Of a stretch of 64,000 nucleotides of DNA, positions 1 to 12,176 are shown one piece after another. The translations under genes and the position numbers were made by a program. The notes under the pieces were generated by a model. It was given only the letters and a program-made list of their open reading frames with translations. It did not search any database and was not told where the DNA came from. Where the stretch lies: assembly GCF_022376445.1 (NCBI RefSeq), contig NW_025954962.1, positions 1,426,001 through 1,490,000 of the forward strand, in the 5' to 3' direction. Source of the stretch: Fomitopsis serialis. Taxonomy: Eukaryota; Basidiomycota; Agaricomycetes; Polyporales; Fomitopsidaceae. Within the stretch, counting starts at the first letter, position 1. Each line of letters starts with the position of its first letter.

Positions 1-1662
1 ATGGCGAGAAAGTAGAACTCTTTGCTGGAACATACCGAACTGCCCTTCAGCTTTCCAGGACCTTCATTCTTCCGGACTCTCCAAGGTCGCTTGAACTGCA
101 GCTGCAAGGCGATGATCTGGTCGAAGTCTTCCTCGTATTCACGCAGAATGTTTTCGGTCTGGAACCTGCTACAGTGCGAGTCCGAGAAGTACGAGTTGGG
201 AGAGCAGAGAGGAGAGCAGCCCGACGCCGCGCTCGGGGCACTAGACTTGACCAGTCAGGCGATGGTGACGCCGAGGGTAATGCTGCTGGAGAAGAGGACA
301 CTGCCGTGACTGTGACTGTCGTGTCGACGCCTTCCCCTTCCCCGGCCCCGGGCGAAGGTGGCACGGGAAGTCCGGCGACTACTCTCGCTGGTACTCCCGC
401 TGGTACTGGAGTACAGACTCCTGAGGCTATGCAGTTGCAAGTAGACTCCGCAGCAGCCTCTACTGACGAGCTGCTCACGCTGGCTGCAGCCCAGTCCAGT
501 CCATACAGTACCTTCCAGCAGCTAACCTTCGCTCCAAACTTCCCTCTTGCCTCTATCGCCGATGAGTATATCATCCCTCCTACCTATGCATCTTTCATCG
601 ACTATCGGAACACGTATGAACCAGAGGTCAACGGGGATACGAATGTGGATCTAGCCAAGTCCAATTCTCCCAGTTCTCGCCTCCTGGTCTCCCGATACCC
701 ACGCCTGCGCCCCCGTCGAAATGGTTCTACAGAGATCCAAGATGTGGTGCATGGTCAGCATTGCAGCAGTCTGTCGGCGTCTCATGCTAATGTCTCTTCT
801 GCTAGGTCCGTGGAAGGCGACGCTCATGCAGGCATGGTACAGGGATGGCCTTTTGCCTCCTGATCTGCCCGTTAGGCGAGAAGAAGACAGCGAATACATC
901 CTTCTGAAGGACCTGCGGCTGCAATGTATCGACCCCACCCATCCTTTCAGGTCTTCACCTCCCATGCCCACAACGCCCACCCAACAGCAGCCATCACCCG
1001 TCACTGACGCGACGAAACCTCTACTGCCACCGATATCGTTGCTCGCTCAACCCAGGCATTTCGGGCCTCCCGCATTGTTTTTCTCTTCGCGCGGTGGGCA
1101 CAGCACCACGATCGTCGATGCACGAGGGAGATCGGTGCTCAAAGGGCGATTCCTCTGGACGGCGGATGAGGAAGATCCATCCCCATCTCCGATCCGACTC
1201 GGCGACGTCAAGCGGCTAGAAGCCTTCGACGTCGACGATCGGGCAGTCCTCGTCGCGATGCGCCAAGGTGGCGTCGAGGTCGTCGATTTCGGTGATGCGC
1301 TGCTGCGGCCTGCGGATCATTCTCGTACGATTTATCCTCACTTCCAGCCTCAGGGTTCGAGCATCAGCAGGCGTGGGCCTTTCGTTTGGAAAATCGGCAC
1401 GCCTCTGACGTCCACTCCATCGATATCGTCGATCTCCTCTGCCAACTTCATCCCAGCGAAGTCACCTTCGCAAGGCCATCGCAAGAAGAGCAGCACTGGA
1501 CCCATGAAGTCGCCGCGTTCTGACTTCACGCTCTCTGGAGATGACTCCGATAAGACACAGGACGAAGTGCTCTTCCTCGGCAGGAAGGACGACGACATCT
1601 ATCTCTGTGAAAGGCGGGTGAATTCCTTCCGGATATTGAGACTGTCACCTGGTTCTCCTTAA
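1..1662 (+). CDS. GYF-domain protein, 3' part (5' end outside window or unresolved)
   Basis: The readable coding part ends with the stop at 1660-1662. Before about 680 the protein is a Ser/Thr/Pro-rich segment. It then reads a proline-rich run into WFYRDP (frame starting at 722). After a short intron (about 764 to the ag before 806) it continues GPWKATLMQAWYRDG, LPPDLPVRR and EYILLKDL. That is the GYF fold signature (aromatic W-x-Y, GPF/GPW, M-x-x-W), which binds proline-rich peptides in splicing, translation or trafficking factors. The C-terminal 240 residues are Ser/Pro-rich with no second domain seen. The frame before about 678 (starting at 174) and the GYF frame differ by one base with no good intron between them, so one base is probably missing there. 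The true start is not visible. The domain call is good; the biological role is not known. Confidence 0.65.
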
Positions 1663-2039
1663 TGTTGATGTCGTTATGCGAGATATGCTCTATTTTCATC
1701 TAATACTTGCAGGATCCGGAATGCCATTCATGGCCTGCATCACGTACTGCTCATGCCCCAGTTGCCCATCCATGTGTTTCCATAGCCATAGCAACCAACC
1801 TGACAATTGTACAGGCGGCAGTAATATCGTTATTTCGCGAGACCCACTCACTCACGCATGTATCTACACAACGCAACGTCGGGAACCAAGCATCCATGCA
1901 TATATATTGCTCTCCGCTGTACATGCATGGGGTATTCTAGCAATCAACGATCATTTATAGTTTTTGCCAGGGCGACTCGTCGACGTCCAAAGGAATGACA
2001 TTGACACAAATACCAAGTCGTTGAATAAATACAAGGGCC
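1663..2039. other. Intergenic region between convergent genes
   Basis: This stretch lies between the stop of the GYF gene and the stop of the lyase-family gene on the other strand. It must hold both 3' untranslated regions. No coding region, RNA gene or repeat was seen. Confidence 0.5.
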
Positions 2040-4362
2040 CTAACCAACAAGCACACTGACATTCGTATCCGCGGGGAGGATCTCGTAGTACGAGCGGACC
2101 TGTTCGCAAGTGACATATACGCTATCGTCCAACTCTGTCGTCGGCGATCCGTTGAAAACGTCGGGGCATGCGAACGGTATCGATTTAGCGAGGGAGAACG
2201 AGCCAAACGCTGCGTCTGCAGCCCGAGCTGCGACACCTGACGGCGCGTCAGCGACAAGGCTCCTCTCCATGATGTCGTTGCGCTTGTTGGACTTCGACGA
2301 TGCGGCAGGCGAATTGGGCAGGGCAGCGGTCTGATCATAGAACCAGAAGGGCTCACTCTTGTAGTCGCTGTCGTGCTTCTGAAGGAAGGCCGCGTACTTG
2401 CCCTTCGGGTCGCCGTAGGCGGCGGCAATGGAGGCGACGTGCGGGAATATGTCTGAGATGTCCTCCGAGCCGGGGTCAACGCCCATGACGTAGTCGAGCG
2501 CGTCCTGAATCGTCGCGCCGTACTTGGACTTGGCCGTCCAGAAGTTCTGGCCAAGCTGGTCGCCGATTTTCGCATTCGTCTAGATCGCGGAGGATGAGAA
2601 ACTGTCAATTGTGATTAAGATTGTACAGTCACTCACAATCATAGCTTCGAGATTGAAACACCGATAATGGAATGGCCGGGTTCGGGAGGCTTCAAAGGGC
2701 TGCTCGCCCGAGGCTGCAACTTGGTCCTTGAACTGGTTGTTGAAGTAGTTTTGCAAGTCCGTGACCGCGCCCTTGGTATCGCCCACGTAGAGCTTTATTG
2801 CCGCAAGCTGGTTAACGTAGAACGTGAAGTGGTTGCTGGGATGTCCAGGTCGTAATCAGTAGCTAATTGAAGACATGCGCGCATACTACTCACTTCGCCT
2901 TCGAAGCAACCTGCTTGCCAAGGTCGCTCGTCTGAAGCCATGAAATGTACTGCTTCATCCAGGTCACCATTGCCTGCTCCCGCGCCGACGTCCAGTCAGG
3001 GCTATTCGCGGCCTTCAACAGCTGGATGCCGTTCACGACCTTCACCATACCGCGCAAATCCAGGACTCCCGTGAAGGTGCCTATTTGATGGTCCTTACCC
3101 GGACCACGCACGAGCTGACCATAGTTCATGTTCGGCGTCATGCCCGATTTTGACGAGAGGAAGAAGGCGTCGATGAAGGACGCCACATTCTTCGAGGCCG
3201 AGCTTGACTTCTGCAACGCGTACGTGACACCGTTATAGAGCACTGACTGCGACATCGCCACGACCGCGGGAGAGTCGGGCAGCGTGCGCACGTCGGGGTT
3301 GACTTTGCCGTCGCGGACAACGTACGGGCACGTCGTCCATGCTAAAGGAGAGAATCAATATTTCTTGGCGGACAGACGGCACACTGAAAAACATACTCGC
3401 ACTGGGAGCCAATGACTTCGTGGGCGAAGGCGTACAAGAGCTTTGCTTGGACTGCGTCTTTGCTGGTGCTTCTGCAGGTGCAGGCGTACCCATCATAGTG
3501 CCGACAGAGCTTGAACTCTGTGTCGGGGGAAGCGCAGGTTCTGACACGCCCACCGCCGGAACTGTCGGCGTCGGCAACTCACCGACCACAGCATCTTGAC
3601 GTGCATTAACTGCCTTGTTCTGTGGCTCCGCGACCTGTTCCGAGCCGACGATTCCACTGGACTCTGTCGAATGGCCCTCTGTGAGCGCCATCTTCCACTT
3701 GTGCATGCGTTTGTGAGAGCCGAAGACGGCTCGTTTCTGCTTGGGAAACGCGAGCGAGTATCCGGTATCAAAGCGGACGAACATCTCTGTGTCTCCGTCT
3801 CCGTCGCCGTCGCCGCCGTCTTCATAGGCATTGGGGCCGTCAGAGTCACTGCTGTCGTCAGGGTCACTACCATCATCCCCTCCGTCAGACCGACCAGGGT
3901 TGGCTAAATGGTTTGTCCCGGAGGTACACCAGTTGCAATCGGGCCAATGGCTGTCGGAGTCGTTCAGCGCATGTTATGTTCTATTGACGGTTACTCACTA
4001 AGGGGCCCAGCTCAGATAATCACGAGGATTACCACTAGGAGGCGCGACACTGCCTTTGTCGGTAACAGCTATGGTACCCGTCAGACCTATAATTGGTGCG
4101 TTGAGGTGAACTACAGGCGACTTACACCAAGGTCCCGACTTCGCAGTGCTACCCGCGCTACTGATGATGTTCTTTTGGGAATCGGTAGTGTTGCTCGACC
4201 CGCTCGAGCCTGCTTGTTTCAGGACGTAGTTGACATTAACCCAGTCATTAGGATCAGCTATGGTTCTGTCAGTGGTTGTGTGAGCCAGTGAATTCGACGA
4301 GTACTCACCATAACTAAGGAAGCCGCAGCGGCGAAAACGAGAGTGGTCGTGAGCGCGTGCAT
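2040..4362 (-). CDS. Secreted alginate-lyase-superfamily polysaccharide lyase (PL38-like)
   Basis: The start at 4362 gives an N-terminal hydrophobic secretion signal (MHALTTTLVFAAAASLVM), cut by an intron directly after it. The mature protein begins ADPNDWVNVNYVL. Next comes a long low-complexity insert rich in Asp/Gly/Ser and then Pro/Ser/Thr (about 4000-3400). The catalytic part follows: CPYVVRDGKVNPDVR, AMSQSVLYNGVTYAL, DHQIGTFTGVLDLRGMVKV, SGEQPFEASRTRPFHYRCF, NLEAM and EPFWFYDQTAALPNSP. The order and the H/Y/R-rich TRPFHYR block fit the alginate lyase (alpha/alpha toroid) superfamily found in wood- and litter-decay fungi. Such enzymes cleave uronate-containing polysaccharides by beta-elimination. 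At least six introns are needed. The substrate cannot be read from sequence; glucuronan or an alginate-like polymer is inference. It shares a 574-bp 5' region with the TFIIIA-like gene. Confidence 0.75.
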
Positions 4363-4936
4363 GATCGGTGGGAACGTATGGAAAGCAAATGAAAGGTAGC
4401 ACAGCTGTAGAAATACGAAAAGGCCTCCAGCACAGCCGAGAGAGCGCAGATAGGAGCGCCCTCGAGGGGCATCTCTTGTCTTGGCCCCTATACCAAATTT
4501 GACCGAGGCTGACGGCGCCGGCAGCATACATGCAACAATAGCCTGGTCCACGCCTGGTCAAACCACGAATATCAGCATCTCTAGCATCATCGGAGATCAG
4601 AACAAGACTTCAAAGCATCGGGATCTGGGCTCAATGGGGGCCGCCAGCTCGAGCCCGAAGTTGCGACTCAGACTACATCATGATTCAGGGTTCCTTGTGC
4701 GTGTAGCGATCAAATCCGCGGCCTCCGACACCGACCGCGTTCGACGAGGACGCTAAGGGGCATACGCGAAACGGAGGCAGTGGAGACTCGGAGAGAGGTG
4801 ATCCGGAAGAGTCGAGCTAGGTCGAGCTTGTGGGTGCCAGTGCGTCGCCACGTTACGCGCGCGATCCCATCACGTGTGCGCGTCGCAGATCCGCATGCAA
4901 CATCGCGCGAGCGCCTGCTGTCTTTCCTGGCCACAG
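4363..4936. promoter_or_regulatory. Divergent 5' region between lyase and TFIIIA-like genes
   Basis: Both neighbours start outward from this 574-bp stretch, so it must hold both promoters. No clear TATA box or other element was identified by eye, and no coding region is supported. Confidence 0.4.
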
Positions 4937-6769
4937 ATGGCGGACGTCGCAGGGCCATCCACCAGCACAACCGTTGTGCTCAGAAAGCGAAGGAGGTCCC
5001 ATAGCCCCCTTGTCCTGCGCATATCATCCTCGCCCACGCCAAGTCATGCAGTAGTACTGTCAGAATCTGAATCTGAACAGAGTCCACTCTCTCCGGTCGT
5101 CTCTATCGCCCTGGAACCCGGACCCTCTACATTACCCTTGAGAGGCAAGAAGAAGCGATACGCATGCGATTTTGACGGCTGTGACAAGGCCTACTCGAAG
5201 CCTTCTCGATTAGCAGAGCATCAACGCTCTCATACTGGAGATGTGCGTTCGCTCTTCTCGCCCTCGGATCACTTTGCTCACCTGTGTTGTAGCGACCTTA
5301 CATCTGCACAACATGCCGAAAATCTTATCTACGTGAAAGTCACCTCCAGGCGCACTCCCGTTCTCACTTACCGGAGTCCGCCCGACCATTTGTCTGCGAA
5401 GAGGCAGGATGCGGGAAGCGCTTCTGGACATCTCAGCACCTTCGCGTGCACGAAAATTTGCACAGAGGAGAGAAACCTATAAGAGTACGTGTGGTGCAGT
5501 AGTCTTGCCGTCATGTTTGTTCACTCGTAGCTTCTCCCTCGCGCAGTGCAATGAACCATCATGTGAAGCCACCTTTGCCAAGCAATATCAATTGCGGGAG
5601 CATATCTGTTCGACACATGCTCCTCCAGGGACGAAGTCCTACCCTTGTGATCACGCCGGCTGCACCAAGTCCTTCGCCACTAACCAGAAACTACGTGCTC
5701 ACACCAAAACCCACGATGGTCAGATCCTCTTCCCGTTCTTCTGATTCAGTTTCTCCTCGCCCTCGTTGACAGAAGTTCTGACTCACCATCTCGCACTTTC
5801 TACAACAGGGAGGCGCTATACTTGTGTGCACACCCCATGTTTAGCATCCCCAGGCAACCCGCCCACGTACTTCGCGAACTGGACTGCGCTTCAGCATCAC
5901 ATGCGCACCGCGCACCCGCCTACATGTCCATATCCTACGTGCGGCGGCAAGACATTTACAGCACAGAAGGGTCTCCGCGCTCACCTGAAGATTCACGCCG
6001 AGCGTGACCTCGAGGCGGAGCTGGAGAAGGACCAGGCGGTCAGAGCAGCTGCAGACCCAGACGACCGGCCGCGCAAGAAACGTAGAGGGGGAGAAGTCGG
6101 ACGTGACTGGATTTGTCAGGAATACGGCTGCGGGAAGGATTTCAAGTCGGTAAGTTGCATCCCTCACACCATGTAGTTGCGATGTCGTGACTGACGGGGT
6201 TTTATGTACAGAAGAAGGCACTTGCGACACATCGCAACGTAACCCACCTAGGCCGGCGAGACTTCGCCTGCCCAACATGCGAGCGCACATTCGGATACAA
6301 GCACCTCCTCCAACGACACACTGCGAAGGCACACCCAACTGAGCCCGCTTCCTCCGACTCCGAATCAGACAGTAACACCGAGGCGAGCAGTGGCGAAGAC
6401 ACGGAAGATAGCGAGGACGAGAAAGACGACGAGGATCAGGAGACGGCGAAACCGACAGTGGCGTTCAGCATCGACTTCATCACTGGGGCTGCATACGAGG
6501 CTCGCTCGCAGGTGCGACTGGGTACTAGCCCCCGGAGTCTGAAGTGTCCGTTTCCCTACCTGCCCTCGTCCTTCCGCGAGGACGAGAGTGCGGATGAGGA
6601 TGTGGCGGCCTCGAAGGCTATCCACGACCCACAGTGTCAGTACGTGTTCAGTAGAGCGTACGACCTGCGGAGACACCTGCTCGCTGAGCACGAGGTGGAG
6701 CTCGGGAAGGAGGTGGTTGATGAGTGGGTCAAGAGTGCTAAGGCGACGCGAGCGAAGGGTGCGAGTTAG
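4937..6769 (+). CDS. Transcription factor IIIA-like C2H2 zinc-finger protein
   Basis: The ATG at 4937 begins MADVAGPSTSTTVV, ahead of a basic/Ser-rich leader. Fingers follow across four or five exons: YACDFDGCDKAYSK, a CTTC finger after the first intron, CEEAGCGKRFW, CNEPSCEATFAK, YPCDHAGCTKSFA, YTCVHTPC, CPYPTCGGKTF, WICQEYGCGKDF and FACPTCERTFGY. After an acidic Ser/Asp/Glu spacer a last separate finger ends YDLRRHLLAEH. Nine closely linked fingers plus a distant tenth is the arrangement of fission yeast TFIIIA (Sfc2), which binds the internal control region of 5S rRNA genes for RNA polymerase III. The CX4C spacing with aromatic residues and short linkers supports TFIIIA over a generic regulator. 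Nothing in the exons needs repair. The 5S function is inferred from architecture. Confidence 0.8.
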
Positions 6770-6926
6770 ATGATACATTGGATTTATGTTGGATCTACCT
6801 GGACCTCGCCGCTCTGCATCATGTCCCTCATCCATTGACCTCATACTGAAGCGATATCCATTACACGCTTCGCGATACAACAAAAGCACTGCGTGACATA
6901 TATAGGTAGGCTATCGGCGACGAGAA

Positions 6927-9900
6927 CTAAACCTTGAAGAAGTCGTCCTTGAAGTCGAAGGCCGTGGCAGTTGTGCATTCAACCTCAAAGAACAGTTGAA
7001 ACACGTCACAACCTCACTCGAGAACCAGGAAAGAAAACTCACCCCATCCCTATCTTCAGAAAGATACCTGTCACTCTTGCCCTTGATAACAACGAACCGC
7101 CGACGTGTGTCCATGATTGCAGGTTGCATCTGCATGCCCATCAAGTCGCGTATGATCTCCTTCTGGATGGCGTCGGGCAACTCATTCGCCTGTACGCTGC
7201 TGTACTGCTCCGCTGCCAGTGCAATGGACGACTCGAGCAGCCCTCGCGCGTCCGCGCGGAGCAGCTCAGTTTGCCAGGAGATCCACTTCGCTGTGGGGTC
7301 GTCTCCGCCTTTCGGACAGCGTGTCAAGGGAGGCATGCGGAGCAGCGAGATCTTCCCTTCTTCGATCATCCCGAGGAGGTCGCTGAAGAAGAAATCACCT
7401 CTGGGAATGGCTGTGAGCAAGCAAGCCAAAAGCCATAAAGTGTAGACATGACGAACTTGTCGAACAACGCCAGTGGGTTCTGATCTTGACATGTCGACTT
7501 GGCGAGCATCGCTACGACCGACGGCAGGATATAGCAATCCCATATCGGATGTTCGTCTATCTTCTTGATGAGCTCATACACCCCGACAATGTTGCTTAGG
7601 ATGGCCGACGGCGTGAATGTCACGACACCACCTGCTTGAAGTTGAGCTAGACATCCCTAGAGTTGGAAGATACGCACCTAGTGGATAGATCTCACGTATT
7701 CCCCAACGCTCAGGGGGTACGCTCTCGTGCGTCCCGTACGTATAGAACCGGAGTTCGCACCGCTTGTTGCGCCGCTCTGCGAGCGCTTGCAGCTTGTATA
7801 TGGTCTTCAACGCGCCAACATGCACGAACACGATACGCACGTCCTTCTTGTACCCCATATCGTTAGCTTTGAAGGCCGCTAGCAAGGTCCGCAAGGCGGC
7901 GGTTTCCATACCCGCCAGCTCCCCGACCTGACCATCTGCGGGCGAGTACCAGATACAGTAGGTACGCGAAGAGGCGGATAGGAATTTGAACAGACGGTGC
8001 GGGACGTTTAAAATGCGCAATGCTCGGTGGACAGCAGGATTCTTGGAAAACATCTCGCGCGCCGCGGCATCCACCACAGGATCCAAGGATGCTGTCAATG
8101 CATCATCGGACCTCGTTTTGAACCACTTCGCCTCGTCGAACTCTTGGCGGGTCAGTTCCCAAGGTAGGAGGGCCGCGATCATGGGGGCATCTACGAGTGT
8201 TTGCGGGGGAACCTTGAGCAGCCGACAGAGTTCGTTGATAGACGACGGGAAGACGAGCATCAATGCGACCTCGCCACCATCTAGACTAAGACGTGCGTAT
8301 GTGAACTGAACCGCAAGTCGTCAAAACCCGTACGGGCCATACAACATATTCTAGACTCACTGAGCGTTTTGTCTTCAGATGAGCCGCCAAAGCAGTCACA
8401 GCATCTGCGTCTGAGTCTTTACCGGGTCCCAGCTTAGCAAATTGCTGCACCTGAGTGCAACTGCGCAAGATCATGTAGATGTCTGCCACCTCGTAGAGCT
8501 TGCCCAATCGGACAGAGTCCACAGGATCCAGGCAGATACTGAAGCGTAGACCATTCGGACGGGGCTCCGTTGCGTCGGAGAGCGCTATATTGCAGATACG
8601 CTGTGCCCTCCCCTCTTCAACCTCAATGAACACCTCGCCCGTCCATTTCCATTTCTTCGGAATCCTGTAAATGACTATGAACGATAATCTCGCATCAGAG
8701 CTCCTAATGCAAACCTTCCAATAGGTGGCTTTGAGGCACTGCTTGCAGTGGGAACGGGCCCCCGTAATGGAGGCTCCGCGGCAGTTTCGCTGGCAAAGAT
8801 CAGAATACAAGATGGGGACTCGCGGCGGCAGTACTTACTCCATAGGTGCCGCAAGTCTAACGACGAGTCAGTAGGTAATTGACTTCAAACAAGCGAGAAG
8901 ATACTCACTCGGTTGGCATAACCGTTGAGAGGAATTGATCGACATCAGGAACTGTCTCAACTGGAGCTGGAGGGGGCACCCCACGTCTCGGTAAAGGAAA
9001 GGCAGGTCTCCTAGGAATGGATCAGTCACAAGCCAAATCACAGATGCGGTAGACGAACTGTTCCAGTACTGGAGATTGATGCGCAGGGGAGGGTATGTTA
9101 CCTTCCGGAGATCTAGGGGACGGCGCGAACAAAGCAGTAGGAGACGGATACGACTCCTGTACAGGTGTGTTCGCCGCGCTACCTGAGGTTGCCGTGTTCT
9201 TCTTGAAGGAAAGGTTGGCTATCTTGGATCGCTGCATAGTTGGTCTGGCTGCAACCAGGCTCGTGGCACTCTCAGCCAGACGCATCTTGGTCGGTATCCC
9301 GGTAGGAACTGATTTGCCATTGCTGCTTGTGGAAGGACCCCCTCTTGGAGGGTCTTTCGGAGCCGTCCTCGCAGGGACTACCTGTGGTGTAGTCGATTTC
9401 GAAGAGATATCTTTGGTGGAACCTTGCTTGTCTTGTGGGCGATTTATCCATATGTATGAGAGCAATGTTGATTTCAACGGAGAGATGACATACCTTTCGA
9501 GGCCAACGACACATCCGGTGATGACCGACCATCAGAGCCCGAGAAGAGGGAGCCCGCCCGGTCGCTCTCTTCGTTTTCAGCCAATGGACTTGCTTTCTCC
9601 TTTCCCTTACTCTTCGCTTATTGTCAGCAGTTTGTCAAAGTCATAACTAGGTATCTGACCTGAGTCGCAGCCAACTTAGGGACCTCCTCTTCCGAATTTT
9701 CTTCGCGGAGGTTTCTTTGTTACACCCTCAGAAGAATCCTGGAGGAAACACGTAAGAAGCCACTCAAAGAGTCTACTTCCATAAACGCACTGATTCAGCG
9801 ACGGTCCGCTTTTGGGGCTTCGGCTTCTTCGTTTTGGTCAGTGGGACATTATCCGAAACAGAACTCTCATGTCGACTGTCGTCATCCGACTCTTCTTGCT

Positions 9901-10826
9901 GTGTCTATTCAGCTGGTAGACCAACGAAGTAGATGCACTCCTACTTACTCGTCGCCGTGTCGCTGCCTTCGATTTCTTCACTGCCTTTGCCTTCTTAGCC
10001 GAAGTAGAGGAGGACGGCGTTTCAGATCGTGGCCGCTTCATCTTCCCCACAACTTCTTTCTTCTTGCTGGACGCCTGGAGAACACAAGCGGCGATGACAT
10101 CAATGCAGATCTATTAAATAATTGCAGAGTCAGACTACTACCTTTGATGTTGCTTTACGTCGTGTAGGCGGAGGCTGAGGTATTGGTTGGTCGTCTTCAG
10201 ATGACTCAGAAGACTGGTTAACATCCGATTGTTTAGGCCTCGAAGAGCCGAAGTGCTTGGCAAAGAAATTCTTCTCCTTTGCTACACAAATGAGTAAACG
10301 CATAAGAATGTGTAGCGCTACCTACTTATCCATGTCGGCGTGGCATAGACGGTGTGGCCTGTAGGATAGTCTTCGTTGTCGTAACCAACATCGCGCCAGA
10401 AGCCCTTTAGAAGGCGGTCGCAGGCCTCGACGTTCTCTGCTGGTTCCCAGCTAAACTGTGTTCAGGCTCGTGAACAGCGAACAGAAAAATGTGTAGACCC
10501 ACGTATTGTTATCCGAATCGTAATTCGCCCACTACCAAGACCATCATACGTGAAATATAACGGACATTATACATTCACGAAGAGTCTCACCTTGACATGA
10601 TATTCCTAAGGACATAGGCGTATCAGTGCAGTAAGGTCGAAGCGCGTCTGATCTTGAACGCACCCATTCACCGTCTGAGTCTACCCGCGCCTTGGTGATC
10701 ACCTCTGTAAAGAGTGAGGACCATCATGGTCTGTGAAGCCACTGACAGTTATTTACCGACGATGTATTGTTGCTGCTCCTCCGACTCGGAGGACGACTCC
10801 TGGACGACGTTCTTCTTCTTGGCCAT
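6927..10826 (-). CDS. Chromodomain protein with SPOC-like and PIN-like regions (Chp1-type)
   Basis: The ATG at 10826 begins MAKKKNVVQESSSESEEQQQ. It runs into a chromodomain spread over five short exons: YIVEVITKARVDSDGEWEY, HVKWANYDSDNNTWEP, AENVEACDRLLKGFW. The three aromatic-cage positions (Y of YIV, W of VKW, Y of ANY) are all present, so binding of methylated H3K9 is expected. A long Lys/Ser-rich linker follows (about 10260-9000). Around 8670-8230, WKWTGEVFIEV, RFSICLDP, VALMLVFPSSINELC and LKVPP fit a SPOC domain. The C-terminus (about 7630-6927; FTPSAILSN, HPIWDCYILPSVVAML) looks like a PIN-type fold. It ends AFDFKDDFFKV. Chromo-SPOC-PIN is the order of Chp1, the subunit that anchors the RITS RNAi complex on heterochromatin. 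The chromodomain is clear; the other two domains are pattern-based. It shares a 239-bp promoter with Rab5. Confidence 0.6.
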
Positions 10827-11065
10827 GAGTACGGTGCCCTAAGTGTATGTCCGTGGATTGCGTTCAGTGTGCCACTCGAAAGAGAGAGTGGTCGAGTATA
10901 ATGCGCGCATTGAGATGTGCCGCCACTGCCGCGATGAGAGGGAACGGCACGCGCGGGGCAGCAAACACGCGATAAACAAGGCTGGGCGCTCCCCTCTGCG
11001 CCTCGCGCTTCCTCGTTACGCCCTCATCATCCTCCAGTCCCTCCCATTCTCCCTCATCCTTAGAC
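10827..11065. promoter_or_regulatory. Bidirectional promoter between Chp1-type and Rab5 genes
   Basis: The two start codons lie head-to-head 239 bp apart, so both core promoters and 5' leaders must fit here. No obvious TATA box was found. Confidence 0.5.
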
Positions 11066-12176
11066 ATGGCCGACGGTGCTTCAGGCTCAGCGGAGAGGTC
11101 GGTTCAGGTGAAGCTCGTGCTGCTAGGTGAGATCTTACCCCGGATTGCGTATGCGGATCGTCCGACTAGCCCCGTGGTCGCATCGCTTCTGCCGCTGCAG
11201 TGCTCGTCCTGCATGAACCGCCATGAGTAGTCTCGTGTGGCTGGCCAGCCCTTTCTAGCGCGATGTCGATCTGCAACGGAGCTTGTACTCACGCTTGCTG
11301 CATGATATAGGTGAGGCGGCTGTTGGAAAGTCGTCGGTGGTGCTGCGATTCGTGAGTGTTCCCACATGGACGTCGGTCGTCTCTAATCCACAAGCAGGTT
11401 TCAAATGAATTCAAGCCAACAAGGAACCCACAATCGGCGCGGCCTTCCTCACTCAGAAGTGCCGGTTGGAGGACCGCGTCCTGCGATATGAGATCTGGGA
11501 TACTGCGGGTCAGGAACGCTTCCACTCGCTCGCTGTACGTCACATCTACATTTTCGTATATCTCACTGACACTCAAACTTTCGTCTTACAGCCGATGTAC
11601 TACCGTAATGCCCAGGCTGCAGTCGTAGTCTACGATGTCACGAAGGCCTCAAGTCTCGAGAAGGCGAAGACATGGGTGAAGGAGCTGCAACGGCAAGCCA
11701 ACCCCAACATCGTCATCGCTCTCGCAGGCAACAAGGTCGATCTCGTTCAGCCATCCTCCACCGCATCCCCAGGTTCTGCCACACCCGAATCGGAGGACGA
11801 GGCCGATGATGCTACGGCCACACCAGGCGAAGCCCCCGCTAGCGGCGAGGCGGAGAGCCTGAGGCAGGTACCGCGGGAGGAGGCTGAGGCTTACGCCCAG
11901 GAAGCCGGTCTGCTGTTCTTTGAGACTAGTGCGAAGACCGGCGAGGGTATCGTGGAGCTGTTCACCGAAATTGGTATGTGTGCTATTCCTGCACCGAGGC
12001 ATGTGCTTATCCTGGTTCCTGGTACAGCCAAGAAGATCCCTATTGACCAAATTCTTGCTTCCTCCCGAGGCGGTGCAGGTCGCCCGGGTGCCGCTGGTAC
12101 TCGTGCCGGTGCCCAGGAGGGTGGTGTCAATCTTGACGAGAACGCAGCGAAGGGCAAGGATTCCTGTAGCTGCTAA
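11066..12176 (+). CDS. Rab5/Ypt5-type small GTPase of early endosomes
   Basis: The protein starts [20 protein letters not shown]. The P-loop GEAAVGKSS is assembled across an intron. The switch region [11 protein letters not shown], the G3 box [13 protein letters not shown], then [20 protein letters not shown] (G4) and ETSAKTG (G5) follow. These mark the Rab5 group, which controls homotypic fusion of early endosomes. The tail DSCSC ends in Cys-x-Cys for double geranylgeranylation. There is an unusual insert of about 40 Pro/Ser/Glu/Ala-rich residues just after NKVDL, before the [16 protein letters not shown] helix. The exon that should read [12 protein letters not shown] is out of frame by one missing C at about 11412. 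Such an otherwise perfect core GTPase is unlikely to be dead, so a consensus error is the simplest explanation. Confidence 0.9.
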
